A DNA stretch of 64,000 nt from Limnephilus marmoratus (lineage: Eukaryota > Arthropoda > Insecta > Trichoptera > Limnephilidae), in NCBI GenBank assembly GCA_917880885.1, contig OU862931.1, positions 16,348,736 to 16,412,735 on the forward strand, in the 5' to 3' direction. Shown here one piece after another: positions 43,467 through 54,029 of this stretch. The number at the start of each line of letters is the position of its first letter. Within the stretch, counting starts at the first letter, position 1. A model generated the notes under the pieces. It saw only the letters and a program-made list of their open reading frames with translations, did no database searches and was not told the origin of the DNA. The position numbers were made by a program, and so were the translations under genes.

Positions 43467-43959
43467 TTTGAAATGCGTTGAGTCATCGCTTTTAATTATT
43501 TATTTTAGGCTAATTATTGCGTGTTTTGTGTATTTAGTTGTTTGTTCATTTCCGTCTATGGGCGTGATTAAGTGTTTTTTTTCTTTGTTCCATCAAGATT
43601 GTAGCTACAAATATTTTCAATGCCTGAAACAAGGAGTCAAACAAAAGATTCTGAAATATCCGTTCCCAAAGGACCTGTCGTTGGAGACGAAGGTGTTACC
43701 ACTTTCCCCAGCCCCGCTGGTGCCCCTGCACAAATGGGATCTAAAATATGATGGAAAATCATGCGTATGTGTATTTTGGAACGTGTTGAGGAACTCGCCT
43801 TAGCCCACTCTGTAAGTAAAAACATACTTTTCTTAGGAGCGTTAGAACTTTTTGAAGGAATTGCTGTCGATTGGTTGAGAGTGAACCACTCTTATTTTAA
43901 AACATGGGAAGAACTGGTGTCTGGTCTGAAGGATGAATATGAAGTATTAGATTATTATT

Positions 43960-44158
43960 AGACTGGTCGGTGGTTGAGTGGGCATAGCGCTAGGATCCCA
44001 TCCGGGCGTCGCGTGTTCAATTCCTCGGCTGGCTAAGTCCTCCATCACAACACAAGCAACATTTTCGGCTTTCTGTGGTGGTAGTAGGTGATTTTCAAAC
44101 ATTGTTGGGTTATTAGTAACCCGGGAATGTTTGTCTTTCTTTTAAAAAAAAAAAAAAA
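43960..44158 (+). mobile_element. tRNA-derived SINE with A-tail
   Basis: Box A TGGTTGAGTGG (43971-43981) and box B GTGTTCAATTCC (44013-44024), a body with a GGTTATTAGTAACC hairpin, and an A-tail at 44144-44158. ATTAT flanks both sides, and the gag frame GAAGTATTAGATTATTATGA is restored when the SINE is taken out (EVLDYYDRT). Confidence 0.85.
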
Positions 44159-44324
44159 GATTATGATCGTACACTTGTTTCACAGCTAAGGACAACATTT
44201 CAAGTACCCAAAGAGTCTCTTGGTACCTTCATTACGAAGGTATTAATTCTAAATAAAAGGCTAAAGAAAAAGTTGCCTGATGATGAGATTTTAGAAATAT
44301 TGCTTTGTAATATGGCACCCAGAT

Positions 44325-44400
44325 ACGATACGATACGATTGTACCACCCCAGCCAGGAGTACTCCTGTCCCGGTGAGACCGGTACACCAGGGGGCACTGA
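44325..44400 (-). mobile_element. 3'-tail fragment of the OTU-encoding LINE
   Basis: On the minus strand AGTGCCCCCTGGTGTACCGG... ending in CGTATCGTATC, nearly the same as the last 80 bases of the complete LINE (49997-50074). Extremely 5'-truncated insertion into gag. It contains the palindrome CAGGAGTACTCCTG. Confidence 0.8.
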
Positions 44401-44879
44401 ATACAAAAATGAGCGTTGAATTCGATTCCGGATATCGCTACACTTAAAAAATTTGGGACAATGATTGAAATTGCGGATAGCCGTTCAGATCAGAGGAAAG
44501 ATTCAATACCTCCTCAACCCTCTTCTCTTGAGAATAACAATGAGCTTAATAAAAAACCTTTATTCAAGCACGATAAACCTTCTTATAAAAACACTGCTTT
44601 CAAAAACAAAAATGTGAATTCTAGGGAGGAGATTCGATGCTTCCGCTGTGGACGTCCAGGCGTCAAGTCACCTGACTGCACTTCACCTGTTGCGGTTGCG
44701 TCAATGGAGGAGACGTCTTCCAGCAGTCCCCCATTTGATCAAAATTCCTTATCCACCCAGTTCAGTCAGTGACTTAAGTGTTTCAAATACTTTGAATTTG
44801 CCAACAAATACCCCTGAAAACATTTCTAATACATATTTCCAGCTAGATAACAGTTCTTTTTCATATTTACCTTAAAGTG

Positions 44880-45370
44880 AGAAATAGTTTTTCCTCAGCT
44901 GTGATTGATCCTTTTTTCATTGGTTGAATATGGTTTTCAATTAACCTTTGAGACCATATGTATGTTCAAACGAACGCTAACTTTGAGAATTATTTTTTCC
45001 CGAACTACATCGAATAAAAGACTCGGGTTTTTGTTTTCTAATACCCGGCAATCTTCTCTGTGGCGTCTAGTTTTGCCCGCTATGTTGTCACTCGTTATCC
45101 CGCCGAAAATATCAACAACATTTTGACAGTTCGCGTGCTTTCGACGCTTCGAATTCCTCTCGCTATTATTTGCGTCATATAAGGTTATCCATTGTTTTTA
45201 CTCAATTTACATTTATTTTGTTGCCCAAAGGCGCATTACAAAATAATAACAATAGAAACATCCATCTTACAGAGATATTTACGAGAATATTATAAGTGAA
45301 AAAGCATGTTCGGTCAACCTAAAATTCGCGTTCAATGGTAGTTTTTTTATGAATATGGCAGATTTTTCGG
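44880..45370. other. Unassigned; host side of the LINE target
   Basis: No gene. 45309-45370 (GTTCGGTCAACCTAA... to GATTTTTCGG) recurs at 50753-50808, so the LINE inserted in a repeat that is present twice nearby. Confidence 0.4.
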
Positions 45371-45668
45371 AGAATTTCACAACGCTTCGTCCGTGTTAGA
45401 CGTGCTGCCGGGTGTCACTGTAAACCCGCGCGCAATAATTACATTAACAAAACTATCAACTTATAAATTACATATCAAACTGTATTCCACTTTTATTTAT
45501 GTCCGTTAACTATGTATTTAAAATCGGTGTTTGCTAGCATTATTGAATTCAAAACAGTGTAATCACACAACTTTCATTCAAGTCTATTGCATTTTTCTAA
45601 CTCAAGTTCATAAAGTGGGAGCGAACAAGCGTCCGAAGTGACTCTTTCCGAGTTTTTATTGTGCGATT

Positions 45669-45793
45669 GTTTTTGTGTTTGATCTGTAATTCAGACCAGT
45701 GCATAATTGTGTTTTTGTGTTTGATCTGTAATTCAGACCAGTGCATAATTGTGTTTTTGTGCTTGATCTGTAATTCAGACCAGTGCATAATTG
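45669..45793 (+). repeat. 42-bp tandem repeat in the LINE 5' UTR
   Basis: Three units with GATCTGTAATTCAGACCAGT starting at 45681, 45723 and 45765 (42-bp spacing). The flanks are also duplicated: CTAACTCAAG...ACTCTTTCCGAGTTTT at 45599-45656 and a close relative at 45868-45938. Repeated 5' UTR modules are common in LINE promoters; that they act so here is inference. Confidence 0.85.
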
Positions 45794-46258
45794 AGAGGAA
45801 TTTATCACATAACGACTAGTGCATTTTTCCAATTAAGTGCAATAAAGTGAGACTAGTGCATTTTTCTAACTCAAGTGTCATAAAGTGTAAGTGAGAGTAA
45901 CAAAGCAACGAAGTGACACTTTCCGAGTTTTCGAGAGCTTGGCCAGCTAACTACAGCGGAACCTGCCCCCTAGAACGGAGGAATCTTCTGGCGACAAAAC
46001 CGAGATAAGATTTTTCCAGTTTTTTATTACACTATCCACATAACACATATTTTGAACTTTTTATTTCAGACATTACACAAACAGGGATCGACAGAACACT
46101 CGAGTCGATATTGTTGGGCAAATTCATACATTGTTTTCATCTGTTATTGTTTTGCCCGCATTTGCTAATTACATCCTATGAAGGCATATAAAATTAATCT
46201 AAACATTTATGTACCACATAGTCGGGAATCTCTTCTGTTTCACTAACCATCCATTCCA

Positions 46259-47890
46259 ATGGAGACCGTTAAGATGACAAGGGACGGAAATTGTCTCTTC
46301 AGGGCAATATCACACCAAATTAATAACATCATCGGGATTTCCAGCAACCACGAAATCGTGCGCCAAGATTTGGCATTCCATGTGGAATCACACAAGTCGG
46401 AAGAAAGATACATCTTAGCCATCGCAAACAACATCCCGGATCACCGAAAAATCCACCCAGCCTACTCCGAACGAGAGCAACAAGACCTATACATACGGGA
46501 ACAATACCTGCTTGGCACATGGGCGGGAGAAGATATTATAATAGCGGCCACAGAGTACTACGGACTTCAAGTCAAAATACACCAACTAGATCAACCTCCA
46601 ATAATCTACCAAACCGTAGGAGAGTCGAGGGGGACGATAAATCTCTTCTATAAAGGAAACCATTACGACAGTGTGTTAATAAATAATAAAGAAGGGCACA
46701 CAGAAAACATGCAGCGCACAACAGAGCCAAAACAAAAAATCGAACTGACATGCAGCTATGATGTTCTCAACAACGTCGACATAGACATCGGGCATGTCAT
46801 CCAAAGAGACTCTCAAGAAATTAACTTTTCGTGTGAAAATTATAAACAACCAGTGACAACAGTAGCTACCTGGAATGTCAGAGGCGCCGTGAATAAGGAA
46901 AAAAAGAATCGCATAGACGAAGAACTGAAGGAAAACAATATTAGCATTGCGGGGCTGCAAGAGACGCATCTGGCAACCGGATCCCTCAAATCACACAACT
47001 ACAAATGGCTACTAAACGGAGGAGGAAAGGCAAAAGCAAACAGAGGAGTGGCCATATTAATCAACAAAAATTTAAATGTTGAAGTTAAAAAAATTATCAG
47101 AAAAACTGAGAATATTATCGCAGCACACATATATGAGATAGATTCCGACAAATCATGGTTCATAATAACGACACATGTGCCACAAGCAAACACGGGAAAC
47201 GGTAAAAACATAGAGACATTTGCAGAAATAGCCAAGATGATAAGAAACAAACCCAGGCAGGCAAGAGTGATTATTCTAGGAGACTTCAACGCTCGAATCG
47301 GTAAAAAAGACCTTAACAGACAGACATGTAACGGAAAAGTGGGACCAAACATCTATCACGACGCCTCGAACGAAAACGGATTATTCCTAATTAATTTTCT
47401 TATACAATACAACCTTAAAATCAACAGCACATGGGGAAGAAAATCGGTTAGAACAACATGGGCAGCGAGGAACAAAAAATCTCAAATCGACCACATAATC
47501 ACCCCAATGTACACGGCGGAGTGTTTTGAGTACATCAAAGGTAAATGGTCAAAAAGAGTCGAATCCGATCACAAACTGATTTGGGGAAAACTTGTGCCTA
47601 GGAAAGTGCGCGCCAAAATGCCTAAGAAAAACGCTCACGCCGTCAAGCGAAACGACGAAAGAACCCCGACATCACAGAAATTTAACCACAGAGACTGGAA
47701 CTACGAACTTCTCAAGTCTAGAGAGGATTTAAAGAAGTTTCAAGAAACGGCGAGGAACAAAACCATGGAAGTAATGGAGGGAAAAAACAAGATTCACAGT
47801 GAAACCAACTCGTGCACATGGTCGGAAGTAAAAAACATTCTGAAACACACCGCAAAAGAAACTTTGAAAAAAGAAAAGAGTTCTCTCTAG
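46259..47890 (+). CDS. LINE ORF, first part: OTU cysteine protease and AP endonuclease
   Basis: 543 codons. Residues 1-145 form an OTU domain: TRDGNCLFRA gives the catalytic Asp9/Cys12 and KGNHYDSVL the His135. From residue 202 an endonuclease/exonuclease/phosphatase domain follows: ATWNVRG, GLQETHL (Glu235), LGDFNARIG (Asp342), QIDHI (Asp411), ESDHKLI (Asp437, His438). OTU enzymes cleave ubiquitin-type links; the role in a retroelement is unknown. The AP endonuclease nicks target DNA to prime reverse transcription. The start METVKMT is the first ATG in frame before the OTU domain. The frame ends at 47890 only because of a +1 shift; coding continues. Confidence 0.85.
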   Translation: METVKMTRDGNCLFRAISHQINNIIGISSNHEIVRQDLAFHVESHKSEERYILAIANNIPDHRKIHPAYSEREQQDLYIREQYLLGTWAGEDIIIAATEYYGLQVKIHQLDQPPIIYQTVGESRGTINLFYKGNHYDSVLINNKEGHTENMQRTTEPKQKIELTCSYDVLNNVDIDIGHVIQRDSQEINFSCENYKQPVTTVATWNVRGAVNKEKKNRIDEELKENNISIAGLQETHLATGSLKSHNYKWLLNGGGKAKANRGVAILINKNLNVEVKKIIRKTENIIAAHIYEIDSDKSWFIITTHVPQANTGNGKNIETFAEIAKMIRNKPRQARVIILGDFNARIGKKDLNRQTCNGKVGPNIYHDASNENGLFLINFLIQYNLKINSTWGRKSVRTTWAARNKKSQIDHIITPMYTAECFEYIKGKWSKRVESDHKLIWGKLVPRKVRAKMPKKNAHAVKRNDERTPTSQKFNHRDWNYELLKSREDLKKFQETARNKTMEVMEGKNKIHSETNSCTWSEVKNILKHTAKETLKKEKSSL

Positions 47891-49787
47891 AGAGAGAAGG
47901 ATAGCTTTAGCACAGATACTAAAAGCGCAGTTTAGGAAAAACAAAGATCCACATGACCCTGAAACGAACAGAAAACTTAAAGAAGCAAGAAAAAACTATA
48001 CCACAATTCGGGAAGAAGAAGAGCAAAAAGAATGCTTCGCATTCTTTAGTTCTCTGGGTAATCTGAAACCATCAGCAAGAATGAAGTATACATACAAATA
48101 CTTTAGTAAATTTAAAAAGAAAACCCGACAAAACCAGAGGAAACCCTTCATCCCTATGTCAAAATGGACAGAAGAACTAGAAAAAAGCGAAGGCCCCCAA
48201 ATAAATACAATCGAAGAAAGAGACTACAAACCTTTGAGAGCTCCCCCCACGATAGAGGAAATCTCCAGCATAATTCGTGGCATAAAAGGCGGAACAGTCC
48301 CGGGGACTGACCAGCTTGTGATCGAATTGTTCAAGGCAGCACCCCCGGAACTTATCGAAGAAATCACTAAAATTATCGCAGAAGCGTGGGTCAATAACAT
48401 CATTCCGGAGGAATGGATACACACAGTCCAAGTTCCAATTCCAAAGACAAAATTCCCAAAAACAATCTCAGAGTACAGACGTATCACAATCTGCAATGTT
48501 GGATACAGAATCTACGCGAAAGCACTCCTAAACAAATTAGAAGAAGAATATGACGAGTTAGGAAACTATCAAACGGCATTTTTGCAAAACCGTTCCACAG
48601 ACGACCACATATTCACCATAAGAAGAATCCTAGACGAAGAATGGAGGGCGGGACATATAACCTACGTTATGTCACTGGATATAGAGAAGGCCTTTGATAC
48701 GGTAGACCTCCAACAATTGGTTACGATCCTGAGAAGCAGAATAAGTCATGCCCTCACCAATAGAATAAGCACAGCGTGCATGGTAGAGAAAACGTCAATT
48801 TCTTGGTTCGGACAACAATCAAGAGTAATATCAAAAAACCGAGGAGTAAAACAGGGATGCCCCCTTTCCCCAAGGCTGTTTACAATACTTATAGACGAAA
48901 TCCTGAACACCCTAGAAGAAGAAATTAATGAATTAAATCTAGATCAAGATCTCAGAATAATCCTTCCAATTATATTATCATACGCAGATGATATAATTAT
49001 ACTGGCAAATAACACTGACATACTTGGTAAAATAATCGAAAAACTGAAACCGCTGCTGAAATCAGTTGGCTTGACCCTGAATGAAACCAAAACCAAACTA
49101 TTAGTCCGAAATCCAATGAGAACAGCTCCAGAACCACATTGGTATAACGTAGGAGGAACCCTGATGAAACCTGAAAAAGAACTAAAATATCTAGGAACTT
49201 ACATAACCTCAACAGTGAGCAGGAAAGACACAATCAAGAAGCGATGCAAACAGGCGATCCAAAATACAAAAATCATAATGCCATTCTTAGTTAGGTTGAA
49301 ACTAGACTGGCACACAACTAGACTAATTTACATCATGACCATTGCACCGGCAATGATATACGGATTAAAAGCCGCCGCTCTTACCAAATCTAATAGATCG
49401 AGATTACGTAAATACGAACGATACATCCTAAAACAAATGCTGGAAGAGTCTAGGAACGCACCCAAAGAGAAAATACACCGAATACTAGCGGGTAAAACAA
49501 TAACCAAGAAGATAAAAACTTACAGATTAGGATACCTTGGGCACATCTTAAGACGAAAGACGCCGCACCTATTAACAGCAGCTTGGAACTACTCTGCAGG
49601 GAAACGCAAAATTGGAAGACCCATCTATACGTGGAATGACTCTTTACAGCACGACATGAGGTACTTTGACAAAACGCTGGAAGAATGGAAGGAAATAGCT
49701 AAAGACAAAGATAAACTTCGAGAGTCAACTCAGAAAATATACACCATGAACGAAACGGACTCGGACAACAGTGACCCTGCAGAATAA
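47870..49787 (+). CDS. LINE ORF, second part: reverse transcriptase
   Basis: In the +1 frame coding runs through from about 47870 (RVLSRERRIALAQILKAQF) to 49787; the first ATG-type start is 48081. RT motifs: EYRRITICNVGYRIYAKAL, MSLDIEKAFDTVD (catalytic Asp), RGVKQGCPLSPRLFTILID, and LSYADDIIIL (YADD at residues 301-304 from 48081). The C-terminal domain has LKYLGTYITS, GYLGHILRRK and GRPIYTWND. No RNase H. This is typical of RTE-group enzymes. All palm motifs are intact, so only the frameshift between the two parts argues against function. Confidence 0.88.
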
Positions 49788-50091
49788 ACAGGAAATGAGG
49801 AAGAGGAAAAAGGAACAAGGAAGAAACGTCAGAGATAGGGAGGAACTATGTGGGGGAAGGGGGGAAACAAACAATGCTCAACCCATCCCATTCCTGCCCA
49901 TCCCACATTCCTAGATTGGCTCATAAGGTTGCCATGTATACCGGCTGATTAAATTCCAACCTCCCACCCATCCTTAGAGCACGTCTTCCAGTCCTTACAA
50001 ATCAGTGCCCCCCGGTGTACCGGTCTTACCGGGACAGGAGTACTCCTGGCCGGGGGGTACAATCGTATCGTATCGAATATAGCAGATTTTT

Positions 50092-50686
50092 CGGGTGAAA
50101 TGCAGATCCGGGCACAGTTTGAAAATTTAATAAAAAGGCACTTTCTAGATGAGAAAAGTGTGGAGAAGATGAATAAAAAATAAATTAAGGCGCGCTCGGC
50201 AAAATTGAGGGAGATACAACCGTTCAAAGTATTTAAAAATTCACTTGGCGAACTGATATTGACAGTTCGTTGTTCGTTCGCCATGTTGTCACCGCTTAGG
50301 TACGTTGGATCCCAGACCTAATACAGAATTGATAGTACGCCAGAATCACAAACCATGTTACACAAACCTAGCGTAGCCACTAAACCACTTGAAAACTGGG
50401 ATGTTTTTCTTGCCTTGACGTGAGCAGGCGCTATAAAGGGGCACTTTTTTTGTATCACAAACCATGTTTAGCGTATTAGGTTATAAAAAAAATGGCGGGC
50501 GGACGCGGGCGAACTGTCAATATCAGTTTGTAAAGTGAAATTTTAAATACTTTGAACGGTTGTATCTCCCTCAATTTTGCCGAGCGCGCCTTAATTTTTG
50601 TTTTATTCAGCTTTTCCACACTTTTCTCATCTAGAAAGTGCCTTTTTATTAAATTTCCAAACTGTGCCCGGATCTGCATTCCTCCC
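50092..50686. repeat. Large inverted repeat (about 178-bp arms)
   Basis: The left arm 50092-50269 and right arm 50511-50686 are inverted copies (ATGCAGATCCGGGCACAGTT outermost, GACAGTTCG innermost), with small indels. The spacer of about 240 bp contains two CACAAACCATGTT copies. This is a fold-back or MITE structure. Its left flank was hit by the OTU LINE. Confidence 0.85.
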
Positions 50687-50856
50687 GATTTTTCTTTATT
50701 ATTGTCATTCAAAACCATTTAATTTCTGAATGTATTTTAGTCGTTTGTTCGGTCAACCTAACATTCGCTTTCAATGGTAGTTTTTTCATGAATATGGCGG
50801 ATTTTTCTTTATTATTGTCATTCAAAACCATTTAATTTCTGTATGTATTTTAGCAC
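50687..50856. repeat. 113-bp-spaced direct repeat
   Basis: GATTTTTCTTTATTATTGTC...TGTATTTTAG occurs at 50687 and again at 50800; the material between matches 45309-45370. Confidence 0.8.
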
Positions 50857-50923
50857 AAATGTTATTTGTTAATGCATTATTGATTTGTCATTATATTTTA
50901 TGTGATGTTTTACAGTTTACAGA

Positions 50924-51931
50924 TGAATAACATTCTCAATGACATTGAAATAGCACTTTTGCTAGAAGGAGATGTTTCTGACATTGAGCTGGAGCGGGAT
51001 GAGGAAGAAGACGAAATCCAAGACCTTCATCATGCAGAAGAGGGCTATATTGATCATCAAACCATTGCACGTGAAGTTGGGATGGCCTTTGTAGTCGTAG
51101 TAAGTCACGAAGTCTTTAAAATCCACATTTAAATGCATATTTATGAAACATCTTGTGTTCAAAACATAACATTTTCTATTTTCAGGACACTGAGGTGGAT
51201 AGTCAGGAAGAGGATCCTCCCCTGGACATGGATGAGGCAGAGCCCACCCAGGAAGCAGACAATGTTGCCCCAGAGGCAGTTGCGAGGGCTGATGTATGCT
51301 GGCGACGTCGAGATTTGGAACCGGTGAACTCTGAATCAATACTTCAAATATTTCAATGATGATAAAATTTTTTTAAATATGGTGGAACAGACAACCTTTA
51401 CTCTGTTCAGAAAAGTTGCAGGAATGTTTGCACCTCAATTGAGGAAATGGAAAGGGTTCTCGGCGTGCATATTATGATAAGTATGTTTAGGCTTCCTCAT
51501 ATTCGCCAATATTGGCAAGAGGGACTGAGACTACCCATGATATGTGATGTGATGTCGAGAGACCGATTCATCAGCCTCAGGAAATATTTATGCCTAAATG
51601 ACAACACAAACTGCATGCAGGGGGTGCAAAGGGGTCAACCTGGGCATGATAAACTATTTAAAGTTCGCCCATTTAAAGATGCTCTCCGTCACAATTTATT
51701 TATGATTGAACCAGAAGAATTCAACAGTATAGATGAAGCCATGATCCCATTCAAAGGGAGGAGCATTTTAAAACAGTACATGAAAAATAAACCCCACAAA
51801 TGGGGGATTAAAATGTTCGCCCGAGCAGGAGCAAGTGGCTTCGTTTATGACTTCGAAGTCTACACGGGCAAAGACACCAATGCGGGCGAGAGGAATGTCA
51901 TGAAATATTTAATTCCATTTCATCACAATTA
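50924..51931 (+). pseudogene. piggyBac-like transposase (PGBD2/3-type), truncated
   Basis: Exon 1 (50924 to about 51100) is acidic: NILNDIEIALLLEGDVSDIE. After the acceptor at 51185 the frame reads DTEVDSQEEDPPLDMDEAEP and WRRRDLEPVN. A frameshift with stops at 51357 is followed by MERVLGVHIMISMFRLPHIR, SRDRFISLRKYLCLND and FNSIDEAMIPFKGR with the first catalytic Asp. It ends after TGKDTNAGERNVMKYLIPF without the other two aspartates. A close copy lies at 57506-58980. Confidence 0.82.
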
Positions 51932-52607
51932 AGTCTAGTCATGTACCCCTAATTTATAAATATTTGTTTGGTTTGAAACGCCAGTTGATTTTTTTTTAAA
52001 TATAGAATTTTGAGCCATTCAATTATTTTTGAAAACAGATGTTATAAAAGTCATTTTTTCCTTAGAGCTTGACACTTATTGGAAAGAAGCCTGGAGAGGT
52101 AGACTACTTTTCGAGGGTCATCGTGTATTTTCCGATTTTATTTAAAATGTAGTTTCTTTTAAACAATCAATTGAATTTTGTTGAAAACTTACGTAATGTA
52201 AAGTATTATCCTGCGTGTTCCGCTACCTTCTTATTTAAAAAAGGCGTGAAACCATAAGAAACTATAAAAGAATTTAACTGACCGGGATACCGACTGAACT
52301 GTATTTTCCTGCAGCGACTGGAAATTATAATATTTTTACAAACTCGGAATTTCCTCGACGTAACCGTCTTTCGGACTGATTTGGAGAAAAATATTACAAA
52401 CTTGGAGATCCATCAACATTACGCATGGATCACGGCTAACCTGACCATGGCACTGGTCCTGATCTGAGACTGGCTCATCACTGTAAGACGAATGATGTAC
52501 AGCAGCATCAGCGGAGGGCATCATACATCATTCCTCGTTGCTATCGGTGTTGAGTAATAATTTTTAGCTAGAATAGATTTTGGTCGATCCTGATATTACT
52601 TAAAAAT
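51932..52607. other. No gene recognised
   Basis: AT-rich; an imperfect hairpin ACGAATGATGTA...TACATCATTC lies near 52489-52534. Confidence 0.3.
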
Positions 52608-53714
52608 GTGTATTGTTGGAAAAGATATGTCGACGATATATTTCGCATTTGGTTAGGTTCAGAAAGACAATTGAACATGTTCTTAAATTTTTTAAATAAA
52701 TTACATAAAAACATTAAATTTACACTGGAAATTGGTAAAGATAAGAGTTTAAATTTCTTAGATTTAAATTTAACATTAACAGGTACTAAAATAGATTTCA
52801 ATATTTTCCGTAAAGATATGTATACTGATATTGTTACACATAATTCTTCAAATCATCCCTTTTCTCAAAAACTAGCGGCTCTCCACTCTATGATTAATAG
52901 ACTAATTACGATTCCTTTGTCAGCTCTTAACTATAATTTTGAATTAAATCTCATAAAACAAATAGCAATTAATAATGGCTATTCTACTAATTTGATAGAT
53001 GAAATACTAAATAAAAAATTAAACAGAATTTTTTCAAATTATATATTTACCCCATTTCTAAAGATAACAATAAACATTGGCGTAGAATTTTATTTGTCGA
53101 CAACGATACGTCAAAAATTATTACTAAAAAATTCCCGGTACTATTCAACCAGTGTTTTACACAAATAACAAATTGAAGAAATATATACTCAACAATAAAG
53201 ATAGCGAAATTAAAACAAAAAAATCAGGGGTTTACAAACTCAATTGTAATGATTGTAGTTCGTTTTATATAGGTAGAACTTATAGAAACTTTGAGATTAG
53301 GGTTAGCGCCCTTGAGGTGATTTTTCACAAAAACGGCGCTTTATAAATTATCCAATTATTATTATTATTATTATTAAAGAGCACCTCAGAGCACTAAATG
53401 GCAATAGCGATTCTGAGTTCGCAGACCATTTATTAAAATATGATCATAGCTTTGACATAAATTCAGGTCTTCAAATATTACATACAGGATATAAAACATC
53501 GCAAATCAATAATTTAGAAATTTTAGAAATAAGAAAAAATGTAAATTCCAAAGCTGACATAATTAATAAGCAAAAATTTTTTGTTAACCCTGTTTTAAAT
53601 ATCTTCCCACTTAACCGGCCTTTTGCTTCTAATAGCTTGGTAATCCCCAATTCTTCGAAACTCCCACCATTGTCAACCCTTCCCCCTCCTTCAATTTCTT
53701 CTCTCCATATGTAA
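52608..53714 (+). pseudogene. Penelope-like element: RT C-terminus and GIY-YIG endonuclease
   Basis: The frame starts with MYCWKRYVDDIFRIW (RT motif C, VDD), SLNFLDLNLTL and SSNHPFSQKLAALHSMINRL. After a frameshift near 53160 it continues with SGVYKLNCNDCSSFYIGRTY, the GIY-YIG signature. The frame is broken by a 70-bp LINE tail at 53309 and resumes EHLRALNGNSD and FADHLLKYDHSFD. The 3' region has CCTGAAGAAGTTAACATGG...GAAACATG, as in many Penelope elements. N-terminal RT missing. Confidence 0.82.
53309..53378 (+). mobile_element. 70-bp L2/CR1-group LINE tail inside GIY-YIG
   Basis: AGCGCCCTTGAGGTGATTTT...GGCGCTTTATAAAT followed by (ATT)n, the same tail as at 25465-25545. It separates RTYRNFEIR from KEHLRAL of the endonuclease. 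Confidence 0.85.
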
Positions 53715-54029
53715 TCTATAATTAATTTTTTAACTTTAGTATACTTTTATTCCTGAAGAAGTTAACATGGTTCACGAAACATGTTGATAGTATAAAATAT
53801 TAAAAAAATAAAGTGATGTAAATTATATATATATAAAGTTATTTTCTTTTAATAAATAACATATAAAAGTACCCTTTGAGACCCAATTTATGTTCAACCT
53901 AACATAGCATAACATCCAAAACTTATTAAAAACAAAAAATTCCAAAAAATTATAAATAATTCCCAGAGTTGTAATCAAGCTTCAAATATTTTTTTACACT
54001 GCCAGTTTTAATTCAGGTCTGAAAGGGTT
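53715..54029. other. 3' flank of the Penelope fragment
   Basis: Penelope 3' UTR up to about 53840, then AT-rich DNA without a recognised gene. Confidence 0.3.

Larger units (their letters stand above)
43620..44772 (+). pseudogene. LTR-retrotransposon gag (Ty3/gypsy-like), disrupted
   Basis: Starts MPETRSQTKDSEISVPKG, with a stop after about 45 codons. It then reads LALAHSVSKNILFLGALELF, WLRVNHSYFKTWEELVSGLK, is interrupted by a SINE, and resumes DRTLVSQLRTTFQVPKESLG, LPDDEILEILLCNMAPRY, is interrupted by a 76-bp LINE tail, and continues to a zinc knuckle CFRCGRPGVKSPDC. In that knuckle the histidine of CX2CX4HX4C is valine. Order and motifs fit a capsid-nucleocapsid gag. No protease or reverse transcriptase follows. 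Confidence 0.7.
45371..50074 (+). mobile_element. Full-length non-LTR retrotransposon encoding OTU, endonuclease and RT
   Basis: 4704 bp between a 20-bp target duplication GAATATGGCAGATTTTTCGG (45351-45370) and GAATATAGCAGATTTTTCGG (50075-50094), one mismatch. It has an 890-bp 5' UTR with tandem repeats, two ORFs covering OTU protease, AP-type endonuclease and reverse transcriptase, a 290-bp 3' UTR and a short (GTATC)n-type tail. No A-tail. Layout, short tail repeats and RT type point to the RTE group. Confidence 0.9.

Noticed and set aside
43133..43471. 112-codon open frame upstream of gag
   Set aside because: It covers a degenerate AT-rich minisatellite; the repetitive protein has no plausible fold.
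45597..45788. Minus-strand repeat protein (three copies of a 14-residue unit)
   Set aside because: A shadow of the 42-bp repeat in the LINE 5' UTR.
47865..47895. Programmed -1 slippery site in the OTU LINE
   Set aside because: The required shift is +1, and the A-run is not arranged as an X XXY YYZ heptamer in the zero frame. An indel is simpler.
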